A stretch of 64,000 nt of DNA from Mercenaria mercenaria. Lineage: Eukaryota; Mollusca; Bivalvia; Venerida; Veneridae. The position numbers and the translations under genes were made by a program. This document shows positions 22,601 through 32,149 of the stretch, piece by piece. The notes beneath the pieces were generated by a model that saw only the letters and a program-made list of their open reading frames with translations, was not told the DNA's origin and made no database searches. The DNA lies in assembly GCF_021730395.1 (NCBI RefSeq), contig NC_069367.1, forward strand, positions 4,090,501 to 4,154,500, read 5' to 3'. The stretch's first letter is position 1, and each line of letters starts with the position of its first letter.

Positions 22601-25534
22601 GTGTATGCTTATTTTACAGCGATAGCAACTAAACCGGAACTACGCCTACCAACGACGCTTGTGGAAGACCAGAAAGCGGAATGGGAAGATCAGCTCAACT
22701 GTACTGCCGAGTTAGGCTATCCCGAAAATGGTAGACGACTAGAGGTTCAAATAAGATCAAACGTCTTAAACTCTTTTGAAGAATACGAAACATCAATAAG
22801 AGAACGTGGAGGCTGCAGGCAAAATGCATCTTTCTATCTAAGGCAGGCAGTGTTTAGTAAAGAACACAACGGCTCGTTAATTAGATGCGCTATTCTTGAT
22901 AAAGACGATAAAGTAATCGCAAGCAGCAGTGAGAGGGAAATAAAGTTGTTAAAAAGTAGGTACCTTTTGAGACTTATCTGATTAAAAAATATGACAAGTT
23001 AACCAAGTGGTCAATATAATTTGAACTCGACTGAGTCGTTATTATATATTGTGTGAACTCGATTGTTTAGTAGAATAATAAACGCTTATAATATATATGT
23101 ATATGCTGTCACATATAATGGCTTGATATACATACGCAATTTTACCATACGTATTACAAATTGTTTTAACGTCGCACCAACACAAATATAGTTCATATGG
23201 CAAATTCCCGGCCTTGATGGTGGAGGAAGACCACATGTCCCCTTCCGTGCTTTATTTCATCAAGGGGGTTGGGGGAGGGGGCTTCTGGGTAGAACCAGCT
23301 CGAACACAAATCGGCGATTTGATATTACTTATTGCATGTTTTCTTTTGCAAAGGCCTTTAAAATTATGGGCTTTAATTTTTGTTGTGTACACAAACGCAT
23401 ACATTTACCTACTCCTGTATTTTTACCTATTCCTGTATTTCTGTGTATTTGGAGTATTGTATGAACAGCTGCGTTCCTGAAATTTGTATTACTTTCTGTA
23501 CTTCTGACAATTATTTAGAAAAATTAATAAGCTTTAATTATTTAGATTCAAAAATCCAAATTGTAACAACAATCACGTTATTCTATTCTATAAATGACTT
23601 TTTACGCAACACATTAGGAAACGTTTTATTGAATATCATAAAAGAAAGGGACAGAGGATATTACATGAGTGTGTTGTTTTACATTAAATATATTAAACGA
23701 TTTGAAAAAATAAATAAAAGATCGAGGCTATGTCAAGCATTTTGTCAATTTTATTTAAAGAGTGTAATAATTTCAATATGGAAAGACACAAATGTAATAT
23801 TCTTTTTATCAAATGTATACCATTCCTGCTGAAACGTCATCTTTTCCCTTTTACTTTACCCATTGAAGACCAAGTTAATTTGGCCAACGTCTCTCTCCTA
23901 TACTTGAAACGACGTCAACGTCAAAGTTTTATTAAATTGTTGTGTTATCAAATACATGTATATGTAGCGGCTGTATTTCATTCCAACGTCACATGTGTGA
24001 TAAGATTATTTCGATTGCCAGTAAACGTCTTTCCGTGTCACACTAATAAATTCTATCAGTGTTCCATCAGACATTTAAATTTGGGAGTGAAAACTGACAC
24101 GGGTGGTAAACGCACAATCCAATTCTCGCCGGGAATACGCTTAAAATGGGTTGCGCAACGTCCGGTGCTGGTGTTGCGTGTAAGAAAAGTCGAAATTGAG
24201 GTATGTGAAGTTATGTTTTTGCTTAGTATGAAACAAGAATAAATTTTCTCGAAAAAAGCAAAATGCTATTCGACACAAATGTGATAATACATCATATGTG
24301 TAAAATATCTGGTTTCTAATTTATGATTCGGCTCTATTATTACGAAAACTTATTTGCGAAAAGAAGGGTGAAAAAAGTATGAAATCAACAAAAATGGAAT
24401 TTTCTGGTTTCTGACCTCATATGCCAAATCTGAGGACATCTGATGCTTTTTATGATAACTCAATTGTTTTGAAATAACAAATACCAAAATTATTTGCTTC
24501 AAATCCTGCTTACGGGAACATGATTGACAAAAAAACCATCGGGAATGAGGTTGCGCACCGGGAATGGAGTTGCTCGTATACTCATAATGTATATAATGTA
24601 TACGAGCAACTCCATTCCCGGGGCGCAACCCCATCCCCGATTATTTTTTTGCCAATCTTTCCTCCAAAAGCAACATTTCATTCAAATGTATGATTCCATG
24701 CTTTTTTGACAGCTCGAGCCAGCAGAGTTTTCGTGATAACAGAGCTGATTCTTAAATTAATAAGTTGGTATTTCACACATATGATCTTTATTCATTTTTA
24801 TGTCGAATAGCATTTTGCTTTTTTCGAAAACACTCGTAAATGTGTCATTATTTACAAAAACCCACTTACCTCGATTTTGTATATATTGATGCGCAACACC
24901 AGCACCGGAAGTCGCGCAACCCATTTTTAGCGTATTCCCAGTGGGAATTGGATTGCGCGTTTACCACCCGTGACTGAGTTCATGCACTTTTGCACCCCCT
25001 CACTAAGAGATATATAACTCCTCCAAAACTGGGGATGCAAAGTATCATTTTGGAGGTGAAAACCTCCATTTGGTGGTTTCTGGGAACACTGTCTATAAAG
25101 CATTCTTCTGGTCTTGAAAGTAAATCCAACAATCAAATTTTAAAGGAGTTTACGAAACTTATCTCATAACTTTTTAGCATTGCTTATTGTTATAATCACT
25201 TTTCTAATGGAAAATGTTTAGAATTTATATTTGTATTTGATATCTACATTACTTATTTGTCAATGAGTTTATTATTCTTTGCCGATTTTTAAAAAAATAG
25301 ATTTGTTTTTGATATATGCATTACTATATTGTTATTCATTTTGTTATTTTCTCTGCAGATGTTTGTCTCGCTGAAGATAATAGAGAGTATGAACTACATC
25401 CGTTCATCTGTCAGCGATACGTCAGGTGTGTCGGAGAACGTTTATACGACCATGAATGTGCTAAAGGAGCTTGTGCTTCACTTGATGATCCTACAAGGAT
25501 ATGTAGTGACCTTCATTGCACTGGCTGTCGCTAG
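13168..25534 (+). CDS. Gene B: type II membrane protein with 3 Sushi, 6 Ig-like and a C-terminal chitin-binding domain
   Basis: Ten exons join: 13168-13627, 14386-14913, 15487-15855, 17178-17317, 19725-19920, 20528-20880, 21159-21473, 21817-22134, 22620-22955, 25359-25534. All junctions are GT-AG; all are phase 1 except the phase-0 intron inside Ig2. Counting one base missing in exon 6, the product is 1063 residues: cytoplasmic 1-126, helix about 127-149, Sushi 158-326, Ig1 330-452, Ig2 453-564, Ig3 565-682, Ig4 683-787, Ig5 788-893, Ig6 894-1005, peritrophin/CBM14-like 1006-1063. There is no signal peptide, and KKENRKSPRNLR before the helix supports a cytoplasmic N-terminus. The likely place is the cell surface. 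Binding to chitin or microbial surfaces is inferred from the terminal domain. The nearest known architecture is the VCBP proteins (Ig domains plus C-terminal chitin-binding domain), which are secreted. Confidence 0.85.
14038..14241. mobile_element. Family A palindromic element, copy 2 (gene B intron 1)
   Basis: It runs from CTTACTCTGTTAAATTTCTT to GGCTAAATGCTAA, with the central pair GAACAGTGCAGACC and TTGGTCTGCACT. It lies 144 bp before the exon 2 acceptor. Non-coding. Confidence 0.75.
14386..14913 (+). CDS. Gene B exon 2: three Sushi/CCP modules
   Basis: 528 nt, phase 1 to 1. The modules start at CDTLPSVENG, CGPFPTIANG and CGQYHLSKN. Each has the family's late Trp (DEW, GTW, NTW) before the last cysteine. 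The first module has a fifth cysteine (YCKQC). The exon ends CEIP|G with donor GTAGAT, the same hexamer donor as gene A exon 3. Confidence 0.9.
15008..15222 (-). mobile_element. tRNA-derived SINE (type 1) in gene B intron 2
   Basis: The minus-strand head at 15222-15145 resembles a serine/leucine-type tRNA: box A TGGCCGAGTGATTAAG and box B GGTTCGAGCCT. The body contains the conserved block around the TTCATATGAAG and TGGTAGAACCA strings. The 3' end is near 15008. Confidence 0.7.
15487..15855 (+). CDS. Gene B exon 3: Ig-like domain 1 (type A)
   Basis: 369 nt, phase 1 to 1. C352 (SITC) and C429 form the Ig pair, with W360 and the classic D-x-G-x-Y-x-C motif (DTGVYIC, 423-429). An extra cysteine C421 lies eight residues before the second Ig cysteine, as in Ig5. 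V-like by motif. Confidence 0.85.
16120..16545 (+). repeat. Dispersed repeat C, two diverged tandem copies (gene B intron 3)
   Basis: Both copies contain a (GC)CCGGTGCTAGGAG string (about 16216 and 16438) followed by GACTCA-TCA-ACCG-GT and then TTGCTT-GTTG. A relative occurs at 26782-26990 (ATCAAACCGAGTCTGC, then TTCTTGGTTGCATT). A shorter stretch at 19412-19530 may be a third. The class is unknown. Confidence 0.5.
16690..16883. mobile_element. Family A palindromic element, copy 3 (gene B intron 3)
   Basis: It starts TTAACCTTTAGTAGCCTG and carries the strong central palindrome GTGCAGACCAAGATCAGCC against GGCTGATCATGGTCTG. It ends near GCTCGGTTAAAGC. It is in the opposite orientation to copies 2, 4, 5 and 6. 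Confidence 0.75.
17178..17317 (+). CDS. Gene B exon 4: first half of Ig-like domain 2 (type B)
   Basis: 140 nt; acceptor ttcttctcag (phase 1), donor AAG|GTAAGG (phase 0). It contains QGDEIEVKC with C477. Ig2 is the only Ig domain of the gene split by an intron. Confidence 0.8.
17685..18095 (+). repeat. Dispersed repeat D, copy 1, interrupted by a SINE (gene B intron 4)
   Basis: TTATGCCTTTAGTGCATCAG to ACATCACTG, then after the SINE ACATCATTGACCATGTTTAA through TTTAGGGTCGGGCC to GGTCGGGATACCG. The same sequence lies uninterrupted on the minus strand at 63822-64000. Confidence 0.75.
17726..17970 (+). mobile_element. tRNA-derived SINE (type 2) inserted in repeat D
   Basis: The head GCCTGCTTAGCTCGGTAGGT with box B GTTCGATTCTCGG is tRNA-like. 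The body contains TCCTCCACCTCTGATTCATG and TTACTTGCGGAGAACAGG and ends with GGCTTTAAACCCAAACG. A near-perfect direct repeat (acatcactg before, acatcattg after) is its target-site duplication. Confidence 0.8.
19725..19920 (+). CDS. Gene B exon 5: second half of Ig-like domain 2
   Basis: 196 nt; enters in phase 0 after acceptor cttatag and leaves in phase 1 at ACTG|GTAGGC. It holds C519 (EDC) and C542 (AELQC), 23 residues apart, a spacing also found in Ig4. The acceptor has a weak pyrimidine tract, but frame, phase and domain continuity support it. Confidence 0.75.
20528..20880 (+). CDS. Gene B exon 6: Ig-like domain 3 (type A), with a one-base frame break
   Basis: The acceptor is acttccag and the donor AAA|GTTTGT. 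The length is 353 nt, one short of a multiple of three, although the flanking introns are both phase 1. The first frame reads VKVSTSSPTFNIGSTANMTC and meets TAG at 20701. The neighbouring frame is open from about 20641 to the donor and gives NFTIEKHIVL, then EIEYMCAVKIGD. The two together make one Ig domain, so one base is missing between about 20641 and 20700. This could be an assembly error, an allele or a real null. Confidence 0.75.
21159..21473 (+). CDS. Gene B exon 7: Ig-like domain 4 (type B)
   Basis: 315 nt, phase 1 to 1, between a strong tttttttcag acceptor and CCAA|GTACGT. C707 (AVIKC), C743 (NNTC) and C766 (FLYQC) form the type B three-cysteine pattern, with DDMDG before the last one; compare NDMNG in Ig2. 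Confidence 0.85.
21600..21743. repeat. 73 bp tandem duplication in gene B intron 7
   Basis: Two copies, 21600-21672 and 21673-21743, both starting GTATAAATGTGAAGTATTCA and ending TATCACTAATCAA. They differ at a few sites. Non-coding. Confidence 0.85.
21817..22134 (+). CDS. Gene B exon 8: Ig-like domain 5 (type A)
   Basis: 318 nt, phase 1 to 1. C808 (VIQC) and C876 (EGPYVC) are the Ig pair; C868 lies eight residues before the second, as in Ig1. Two donors are possible. GTGAGG at 22135 keeps phase 1 and joins exon 9 in frame; GTAAAA at 22128 would create a stop at the exon 9 junction. The first was chosen. Confidence 0.8.
22255..22530 (-). mobile_element. tRNA-derived SINE (type 2) in gene B intron 8
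   Basis: The tRNA-like head is at the right (minus strand GCCCGCTTAGCTCAGTAGGG, box B GTTCGATCCTCGG). The body has the CTGTTCTCCGCAAGTAACTG block and the left end TTTAACGCCGTTTTACAG. It fills most of the 485 bp intron. Confidence 0.8.
22620..22955 (+). CDS. Gene B exon 9: Ig-like domain 6 (type B)
   Basis: 336 nt, phase 1 to 1; acceptor cttattttacag. C921 (QLNC), C959 (GGC) and C983 (SLIRC) repeat the type B pattern with spacings 38 and 24. It is followed by a 2.4 kb intron that holds a large palindromic element. Confidence 0.8.
23163..23305 (-). mobile_element. Partial tRNA-derived SINE (type 1), gene B intron 9
   Basis: TTTAACGTCGCACCAACACA is the minus-strand 3' end. CTTGATGGTGGAGGAAGACC and GGTAGAACCAG follow, matching the 15008-15222 copy. 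The tRNA-like head is absent. Confidence 0.6.
24099..24971. mobile_element. Large palindromic (foldback) element in gene B intron 9
   Basis: The ends ACGGGTGGTAAACGC and GCGTTTACCACCCGT are inverted. Arms of about 190 bp pair, including CGGTGCTGGTGTTGCG with CGCAACACCAGCACCG and AAGCAAAATGCTATTCGAC with its complement. A second, tighter hairpin at about 24521-24656 has ~60 bp arms around TATAC/GTATA. No ORF encodes a transposase, so it would be non-autonomous. Confidence 0.8.
25359..25534 (+). CDS. Gene B exon 10: C-terminal chitin-binding (peritrophin-A/CBM14-like) domain and stop
   Basis: The acceptor is ttttctctgcag. It encodes 58 residues with cysteines at 1008, 1023, 1029, 1039, 1054 and 1059 plus extra ones at 1044 and 1062. 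The pattern C-x14-C-x5-C-x9-C-x14-C-x4-C, with HPFICQRYVRC, matches the peritrophin-A layout, including the Tyr between C2 and C3. The stop is TAG at 25532. The domain is short and at the extreme C-terminus, as in VCBPs. Confidence 0.8.
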
Positions 25535-25682
25535 TATTGTTACAGACATGCACGGAACCTACGTTATGTCGTGAAGTTGAAACATTTCCATTCTCAGTAA
25601 ATGTGCAAAAGTATACCACACTAACTTTATACTGTTTTTACACTTTGGTCTGATATATATTTATAAGAAAATATCAGAAGCA

Positions 25683-25685
<3 letters not shown>

Positions 25686-25720
<35 letters not shown>
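25686..25720. repeat. (TA)n microsatellite
   Basis: An uninterrupted TA run in the gene B 3' flank. Confidence 0.9.
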
Positions 25721-25725
<5 letters not shown>

Positions 25726-25807
25726 TCGCCTCTTTTCTACGTTTGTTCCGTTGAAATTTAAAGGGTTCATTTTGCTTAATAATTTGAAGAAAAGGGTTAA
25801 AAAGTTA

Positions 25808-25813
25808 AATAAA
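25808..25813 (+). terminator. Candidate polyadenylation signal of gene B
   Basis: The first clear AATAAA after the gene B stop codon, about 275 bp downstream. A (TA)n tract lies between them. No transcript evidence. Confidence 0.35.
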
Positions 25814-28017
25814 GCCGCTTTGTTATAACATGACGCCGTTCTAATGACGCCCGCTTGTGATCAAGGAGAACAATTCTTAAATGACCTACTAGATGATCTA
25901 CATGACGGGGATTAAATACAATGCAATATTTGCAATTTAAAAAAAGTGTTAACAAACGGAAAGGAAATATATATGAAATACAGATTATAATCTGCAAATG
26001 AATATTAAAATAAACCATAGATTTGTCGATCAAATTTTTCATTCAATTCGCATGAACTTCGAAAAAGAATTAAACATCTTAAATCAACAAGAATTTAAAA
26101 CGCACTAGGAACATTAAGATACAACTCAATATCTCATTCCTAAGTTATGATCTGGACGCTATTTTGTTCCAGCGCCAGTCACGTCTAAGTGTTATTATTT
26201 AAGAAAATGTTTCAACTACTATGTACAGATTTTTCCTGAAAATTTAATCCATATAGACTTATACGAACTATGATACTTTATGCTTCACCTGTAGAAGTGT
26301 ACAGTATTTGACTTTTAACTCTACCATAACCATCAGTACTTTTTCATTTTCATCAGCAAACACTTAATCTTTGCTTTGTATCAGCAGGTGTTGTGTCCAA
26401 TTAATATACCCTATAATGAGATATTGCACATTATACGACAACTGTAGAAGTCTACAGTATTAAATACTTTCAAATTATCAGCTTTGAAAATAACTTTCAT
26501 ACCTGGCTTTGCATTATATAATCATTTAGCGGTCGTTCCCTTATTATTTTTATTTGTAATTGGTAAGTATGTACCTGTAAATTTTTTGTCCCGCTTGCTT
26601 GTTTTTTTTATATATATGTATCAGTGTGTGTTATATTTACTTTGGTATTTTATTCCAGTATGTAAATACATGCCAAAACACAAAATATCTTATTTGATAA
26701 TTACTTAGTAAAAGACTTATTGTTTATTTTAATAAACGATATCATTGTTTATTAACTATCACAAGAGCAGTCTTTAAGTGAGTGTGGCGGCTGAAAATGT
26801 CTCCCCGTACGTGGATTCAGTATTGTTATATTTTCTGGTTCGTTTGGGATCATGGAGTCCATTCAACATAATTATGTGTTATTAATAAGAGTTCCGCTTC
26901 AGCTGGCTCTTTGGGCGTAAAAGGTGTTGCATATTTCATAACCAGATTCAATCAAACCGAGTCTGCTATTATTCTTCTTGGTTGCATTGTTTTTTTGCTT
27001 TAAATGGATCTTTTTACAGATTTTATTGATAATGACAATCTTACGTGTTTTTTGTTAAGGTATTATTAATTTCCTGCAAAATCTTTTTCAGAAGTACTAT
27101 CACTGAATGCATTTTACATGTTCTAGATTGTTTGTATGATTTGTTTTTATTATTGTAGTATCAGTTTCTCTTTTCTTATATACTCTTATTTTCTTTTGTT
27201 TTAGTAAGTATTTGTTTAGTGAATGCTAATTCTCAGACTTTGTTGTGATAAATATATTCTATATTACTGACGTTTTCAAAATACATGTAGCATGAAAAGA
27301 GTTGTGTATTTCTTCTCTCGATTTAAGAATTGTACAGTAATGCCCTCAACTCCAATCCCATATCCACCCGAACCTGAATCGATGCATTAGTGATCTATTT
27401 TTAAATTAAAAGAGTATGCGTTGTTCATTATTTGATGCACTTTGATATCTGTACGAATGCACACAATATACATGACCTAACATAATAAATATTAAGCGTT
27501 ATAATATTGATTCTATTGCACCCAAATATAATTGAACAATAGCCGGAACTTGAAAAGTGTACTATTTTGTATACAACTGCATCTGTATGACAACAAATAA
27601 ACATATCAAAATGCTGTTGTTGTTTCTAACATGTTGCTTCGAAACAAATACAGTGAATGCGTCTGTGGTGTAATTTTGTATTGCCCACCAAAAATCATTT
27701 TTAAAAAATAATTGACATCTGCATTAGGGGCATCCAATATCTACCCCCAAAACCTAGAAAAGGTTCATTGCATAAGCATTTGAAGAAATTCGTGATCAAT
27801 CTCAAAGACAAAATCACATTTTAAAATATCAAATTTGAGCATTAGTAAATAAAATAAGAGCCTCTATCTATGAAGGATGTCGAACAGATTTACCTCTTAT
27901 TTATTGGAAATAAAATATTTTATAGCCTTTTAACACCCAATAGTCCATATATTATTTAGGTATGCGTAGCGTTTTATAAAACGATATTAAACAGAATGCT
28001 TAAAACCATTTTATCTG
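25814..28017. other. Flank of gene B, no gene seen
   Basis: AT-rich, with a copy of dispersed repeat C at about 26782-26990. No ORF with domain-like sequence and no coherent exon chain was found. Confidence 0.45.
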
Positions 28018-28204
28018 CGGGGTCTCTGTTGCGATGCGGTTATGATCGATGACTTCGAATCTCTTGTCTTGTCTTTCATCGATGTGGGTTCAATCCTCAT
28101 TCAGGGCGTTTAATTCTTCAAATGATGAAGCCATCTAGCTGGCGCACGAAACGTCGGTTGTTCTACTCAAGTGCCCGCCCTTGAAATAATGCAAGAAATG
28201 GCAT
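28018..28204 (+). mobile_element. tRNA-derived SINE (type 1)
   Basis: Head GGGGTCTCTGTTGCGATGCG with box B GGGTTCAATCCTC; then TTCTTCAAATGATGAAGCCA, GGTTGTTCTACTCAAGTGCC and TGAAATAATGCA, the expected body of this type. The 3' part runs into an AAAGAAAG tract and is lost. Confidence 0.7.
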
Positions 28205-30463
28205 AAAAAGAAAGAAAAAGAAAGAAAAAAGAGAAAAAATCAAAAGAAAGACGCGACCCTTTTGCAATTTTAGCGAATAAAAATAAAGTATAGTTCTTCA
28301 ATATAATAATGTGCACTGAAAATGGTTTGAGTCGAAGATCCTTAAAGGCTTTGACCTCCAGATTTTTGCTACAAACCTGCTGTCTCTGATATTGAAGTTT
28401 GGTCATACGATGAACATTAGGACATGAGTTCTTGTTTCTAAACTGTCTTGAAAATACCCAATCATGGAAACATGCAAAAGCAGGAAATCAATCCCGTGAT
28501 GTCTCTGCAATAAGATTTTTTTCCTGCGGTCTTAACCAATACACAATGGAGGTACATGTACCTACTAACCGGTCGTAAACATTTATGTGAAGCTTTTTTA
28601 CTAAGGCATTTTTTCTCCAGTAACCTGTTACAAACGATGGAAAAATTATAAAACGTAACTTATTCATACGTGTTTCGGTAGCATATAATCTGAAAGAAAG
28701 TTTCAAAGCCTTCTGAAGAAGTATGACAGTAATTTTCTGATATCTAAAAATTTTCTTTCTTGTTGTTGCACAACCTGGAGATTAGTGCCTTTAATGAAAC
28801 ATTCTTCAATTCGTGCTTACATCATTGAGATAATCTGCCATAACTGATTGGAAACAAATGGTCTTGAATCCGTTGTAGCATTCAATCAACATTTAAGGAG
28901 ATGTCACGGCTGAGATAGTTTAGTATTATTACAATACACAGTCGGTATTGAAATTGTGTTTCCAATACATGTGCTCATTAGATAAATCCTCAATATCTAT
29001 GTGAAAATAAGGGATGTGTTTTGTATGACTGCAACACTGTGAGTTGCTCTAATTACTGACAAATGACTGAAACAATAGGAATTCGTACGAGAGATGGATA
29101 GACAAAACGTCAGTGAGGTAACAATATATTCTTTTATTGTTTTAATGTATGAGTTGTAAGCTACAATAACGAATACCCATTTTATGAAAATCAAACTGGA
29201 AGTTAGAAATAACAGAAAAAAAATAATTAGGTCATGAGTCATCATATACCTGTCAAAATTTGTCATTAGTTTTCACGAGCTGTCAAAATTACTTTTATCT
29301 CTCTGTTCTGCAAATGCATTGTTTTTGAAAGTATCTTGGACGGATATTGTAGTGTGTAACTTACTTTACATTCCACATTAATATTTGTGCTTGAAATTGC
29401 TTTGTTGAGCTCACCGACGTCACATATGAATGTCTATTGTTTTAGTTTACTGTCTGTTATAAAGGTATCAAATCTCAATATTAAGATATAAGAATTGTTC
29501 CTTTCTGGTAGACAATGGAAACTATTTGGTTAAATCATAATATAACAGTTTTTGGAAAGAACTGAATATTCTTTGGTTTTTTGTTATTCACCGGAAATTC
29601 AAAAAGTGACATCACCTTAATCAAGCTCCTGTCTCCGCCCCGTTTTAAAAGTCCATTACTAAAACCCGAACGAGTATTATATGAAAACCAGAGTTTGTAG
29701 CTGAGACGTCCTATTTACTGAAAATATGGCCCACTTCATCAGATCTGACCAAATAGTCATGAATATGTTCAAGAATAACTAACAAATAAACAAAAAATGT
29801 TGCCTATGTCAAACCGAAAGTATGTTTTCCGACTGCTTACGAACCCGTCGAGCATCTTCGGATTTTGTTCCGAAGAATCCTCCGAAACGAGGCTATAATT
29901 TATAAATAGATGCAAAATATATTATATGCCCAAACGATAACGTGATTTTTACAAACTTAGCACATGGAATTCAACAATTTTGTAACTCACAAAACCTTCA
30001 TGAAAATCATTCTTATAATACAGGTAATAAACAGCTATACTACAAGTTTGCGGGAGGACAATTCAGGCCCTTCCCGAATAAAAGTGTTTTTACAACTTCG
30101 TCTGCAAACTTTTTCAGTTAATCTCTTTTCAGTATAGTTTTAAGAATATAAATGAATAACTGTCTTACACTGCCGAAACAAAATGTGATTGAAATTTACC
30201 TAAATACACTGATTTATGTACATATGGCTACATTAATTTAATAAGATTTTAGACATTAAACACATTGTCTTGGCCTAATATATGTCACTGTCAATTTTAA
30301 ACATAAATGTTGTACATTTCATATTTTTCGTGCAAGTCGTGTATAATTACCATCATGGAAATACAGTTATTTTGTCGCGCGTCTTTAAACGGATATTCGT
30401 TTGAAACAATTTTAAAATCACGTGATCCCGAAGAATTTCCGACCGATTACGGAAAAGCTGATT
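28205..30463. other. Intergenic, nothing recognised
   Basis: A/G-rich low complexity at 28206-28250. Otherwise no gene or repeat supported. Confidence 0.4.
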
Positions 30464-30489
30464 CCAACAACAACAACAACAACAACAAT
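30464..30489. repeat. (AAC)n microsatellite
   Basis: An AAC trinucleotide run of about eight units. Confidence 0.85.
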
Positions 30490-30647
30490 TACTTTTATTT
30501 GCAATCAGGATATATAATAGTAACAACATGATTTAAAAGATTCCTCAGACTGTGGGAGTGTATTACAACTTCAAAAATATTCGGACAGACAAAGGTGTTA
30601 TACAATATTTAAAATACAATACACATATATATATATATGGGGACAGT

Positions 30648-30929
30648 GCGCAGGTTCCCGTCCAGTCTTGGTGCCCATATGGGTGCCGCCCCATCAAAAA
30701 AGAGTGAAAACCATCGTTTTAATTCTGGTTAATTTTGGTTGTTCCACAGTGTGTCCTAGTAAATCTCCATAGCGTTACGGCAACATAAGCAACTTTTCCA
30801 TCTAAGAGTATATAGGAAAACATTTTTTTTCGTTTTAGGATTAAAACAGTGGCTTTTTAACTCTTTTTTTAGGGGGGAGTGGGGGAGGGCGGGCATCCAT
30901 ATGGGCACCAAGACTGGACGGTCACCTGT
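30648..30929. mobile_element. hAT-type MITE with 8 bp target-site duplication
   Basis: Inverted ends containing CCGTCCAGTCTTGGTGCCCA run for about 45 bp on each side. GGGACAGT directly flanks the element on both sides (30640-30647 and 30930-30937). The element is 282 bp with no coding capacity. An 8 bp duplication is typical of hAT elements. Confidence 0.75.
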
Positions 30930-30937
30930 GGGACAGT

Positions 30938-32149
30938 AGTCTTCTTTTTGTTTATCTACATAGATGAAAAATAACTAAAGCAACGTAGTTAATCAGATTT
31001 GGTTGGTTTAACCAATATATATTTTCCAAATATGTATAATACAATCATAGATGAATGAATAGGAATGAGGAGTAAGCTAAAAGCTTATATTAAAAGCTCC
31101 AAAATCAGATTTGGTTGTGAGGTAACATTGTCAAGTATATTTATTTAGTGTTATTTCTTTCTTTTCTCATCTTAGACGCTAGCTAATTTTTGAGTTCTAG
31201 TCGTGTGGTAGCTGATTCCACTGTCAGATAGTGCGTGGGAAGAATGACTCCTTTTAGGACCTGTTTCAGCTTCAACCAATTCAGAAGCCTCATATCTATA
31301 TGGAGTGGCAGGGACTGTAAGTGTATCGCTTGTAAACAGGTTAGTGAGCTCCTACAGCATTGGTGGCGCCTACTTAGAGTTCAGTTGTGTATGTATTTTA
31401 GCTTATTATTTCTTGTTGTTCATTTTTGTCTGTCTTGCATGTTGTTTTTCCCCGCTTATGTTAGTTTTAAGCCTGTTGCTATTAAGCTTAGTAGTGTCAA
31501 TATTATATTCATATAATTATGATTTTGTATCTACTTTTTGTGTTTGTATTAACTATGAGTACTGTAATTCTGCTTTGCCTACTACTCAGTTTATAATGTT
31601 TTCAATAATTATAATCGAGCTGTATATGTGCTTGTGTTTTTTCAAATGTATAATTTTTTTCATTATTTCAGTTGCAGTCAATGGCCATTCTGCCTGGTTT
31701 GTTTTTTTTGCTTTTATTACACCTGCTTATATATTTTGTTTGCTCCTGTACTTTCTGTGTTGCAAGCTATGATATCTGCCAGTCTTTTACAAAATCACTC
31801 ATGGGTCTTCATGCTAGACAACAATAACAGTTACACTTACTGTAATACTTTTATATAAGAGTCTTTTATTAAATCTGTCTGTGATTTATTCTCTTCCATG
31901 TTAAGTGACATCCTAGATAGGCAAATATATCATAGTTTTAGATGTTTTAGATATTTTATTTGTATTATGTGCTAAATGCTATTTAACTCCTAACATTAAT
32001 ATCCACATTATAATTGCAGCTTTTATACAATTGTTTTAATATACACTATATATAACTATTCTGTAGTCGGTTCAAAAGCGCACATGAGCTTATGTTGTAC
32101 TTGCTTGATATCTTGCCGACTTTAAATAAACCTTATCTTATCTATATAG
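30938..32149. other. T-rich intergenic, possible LINE 3' end at 32142
   Basis: Only T-rich spurious frames occur. A TTTAAATAAACCTTATCTTA string ending near 32142 resembles the short-repeat tail of some LINEs in plus orientation. No coding part was recognised upstream. Confidence 0.35.

Noticed and set aside
23380-24242. Plus-strand frames of 150-170 codons
   Set aside because: AT-rich intron DNA running into the palindromic element; no domain-like composition and no matching splice phases with gene B.
31235-31858. Hydrophobic frames that look like membrane proteins
   Set aside because: T-rich DNA gives Phe/Leu/Cys-rich frames by chance; overlapping frames have the same character and no exon structure was found.
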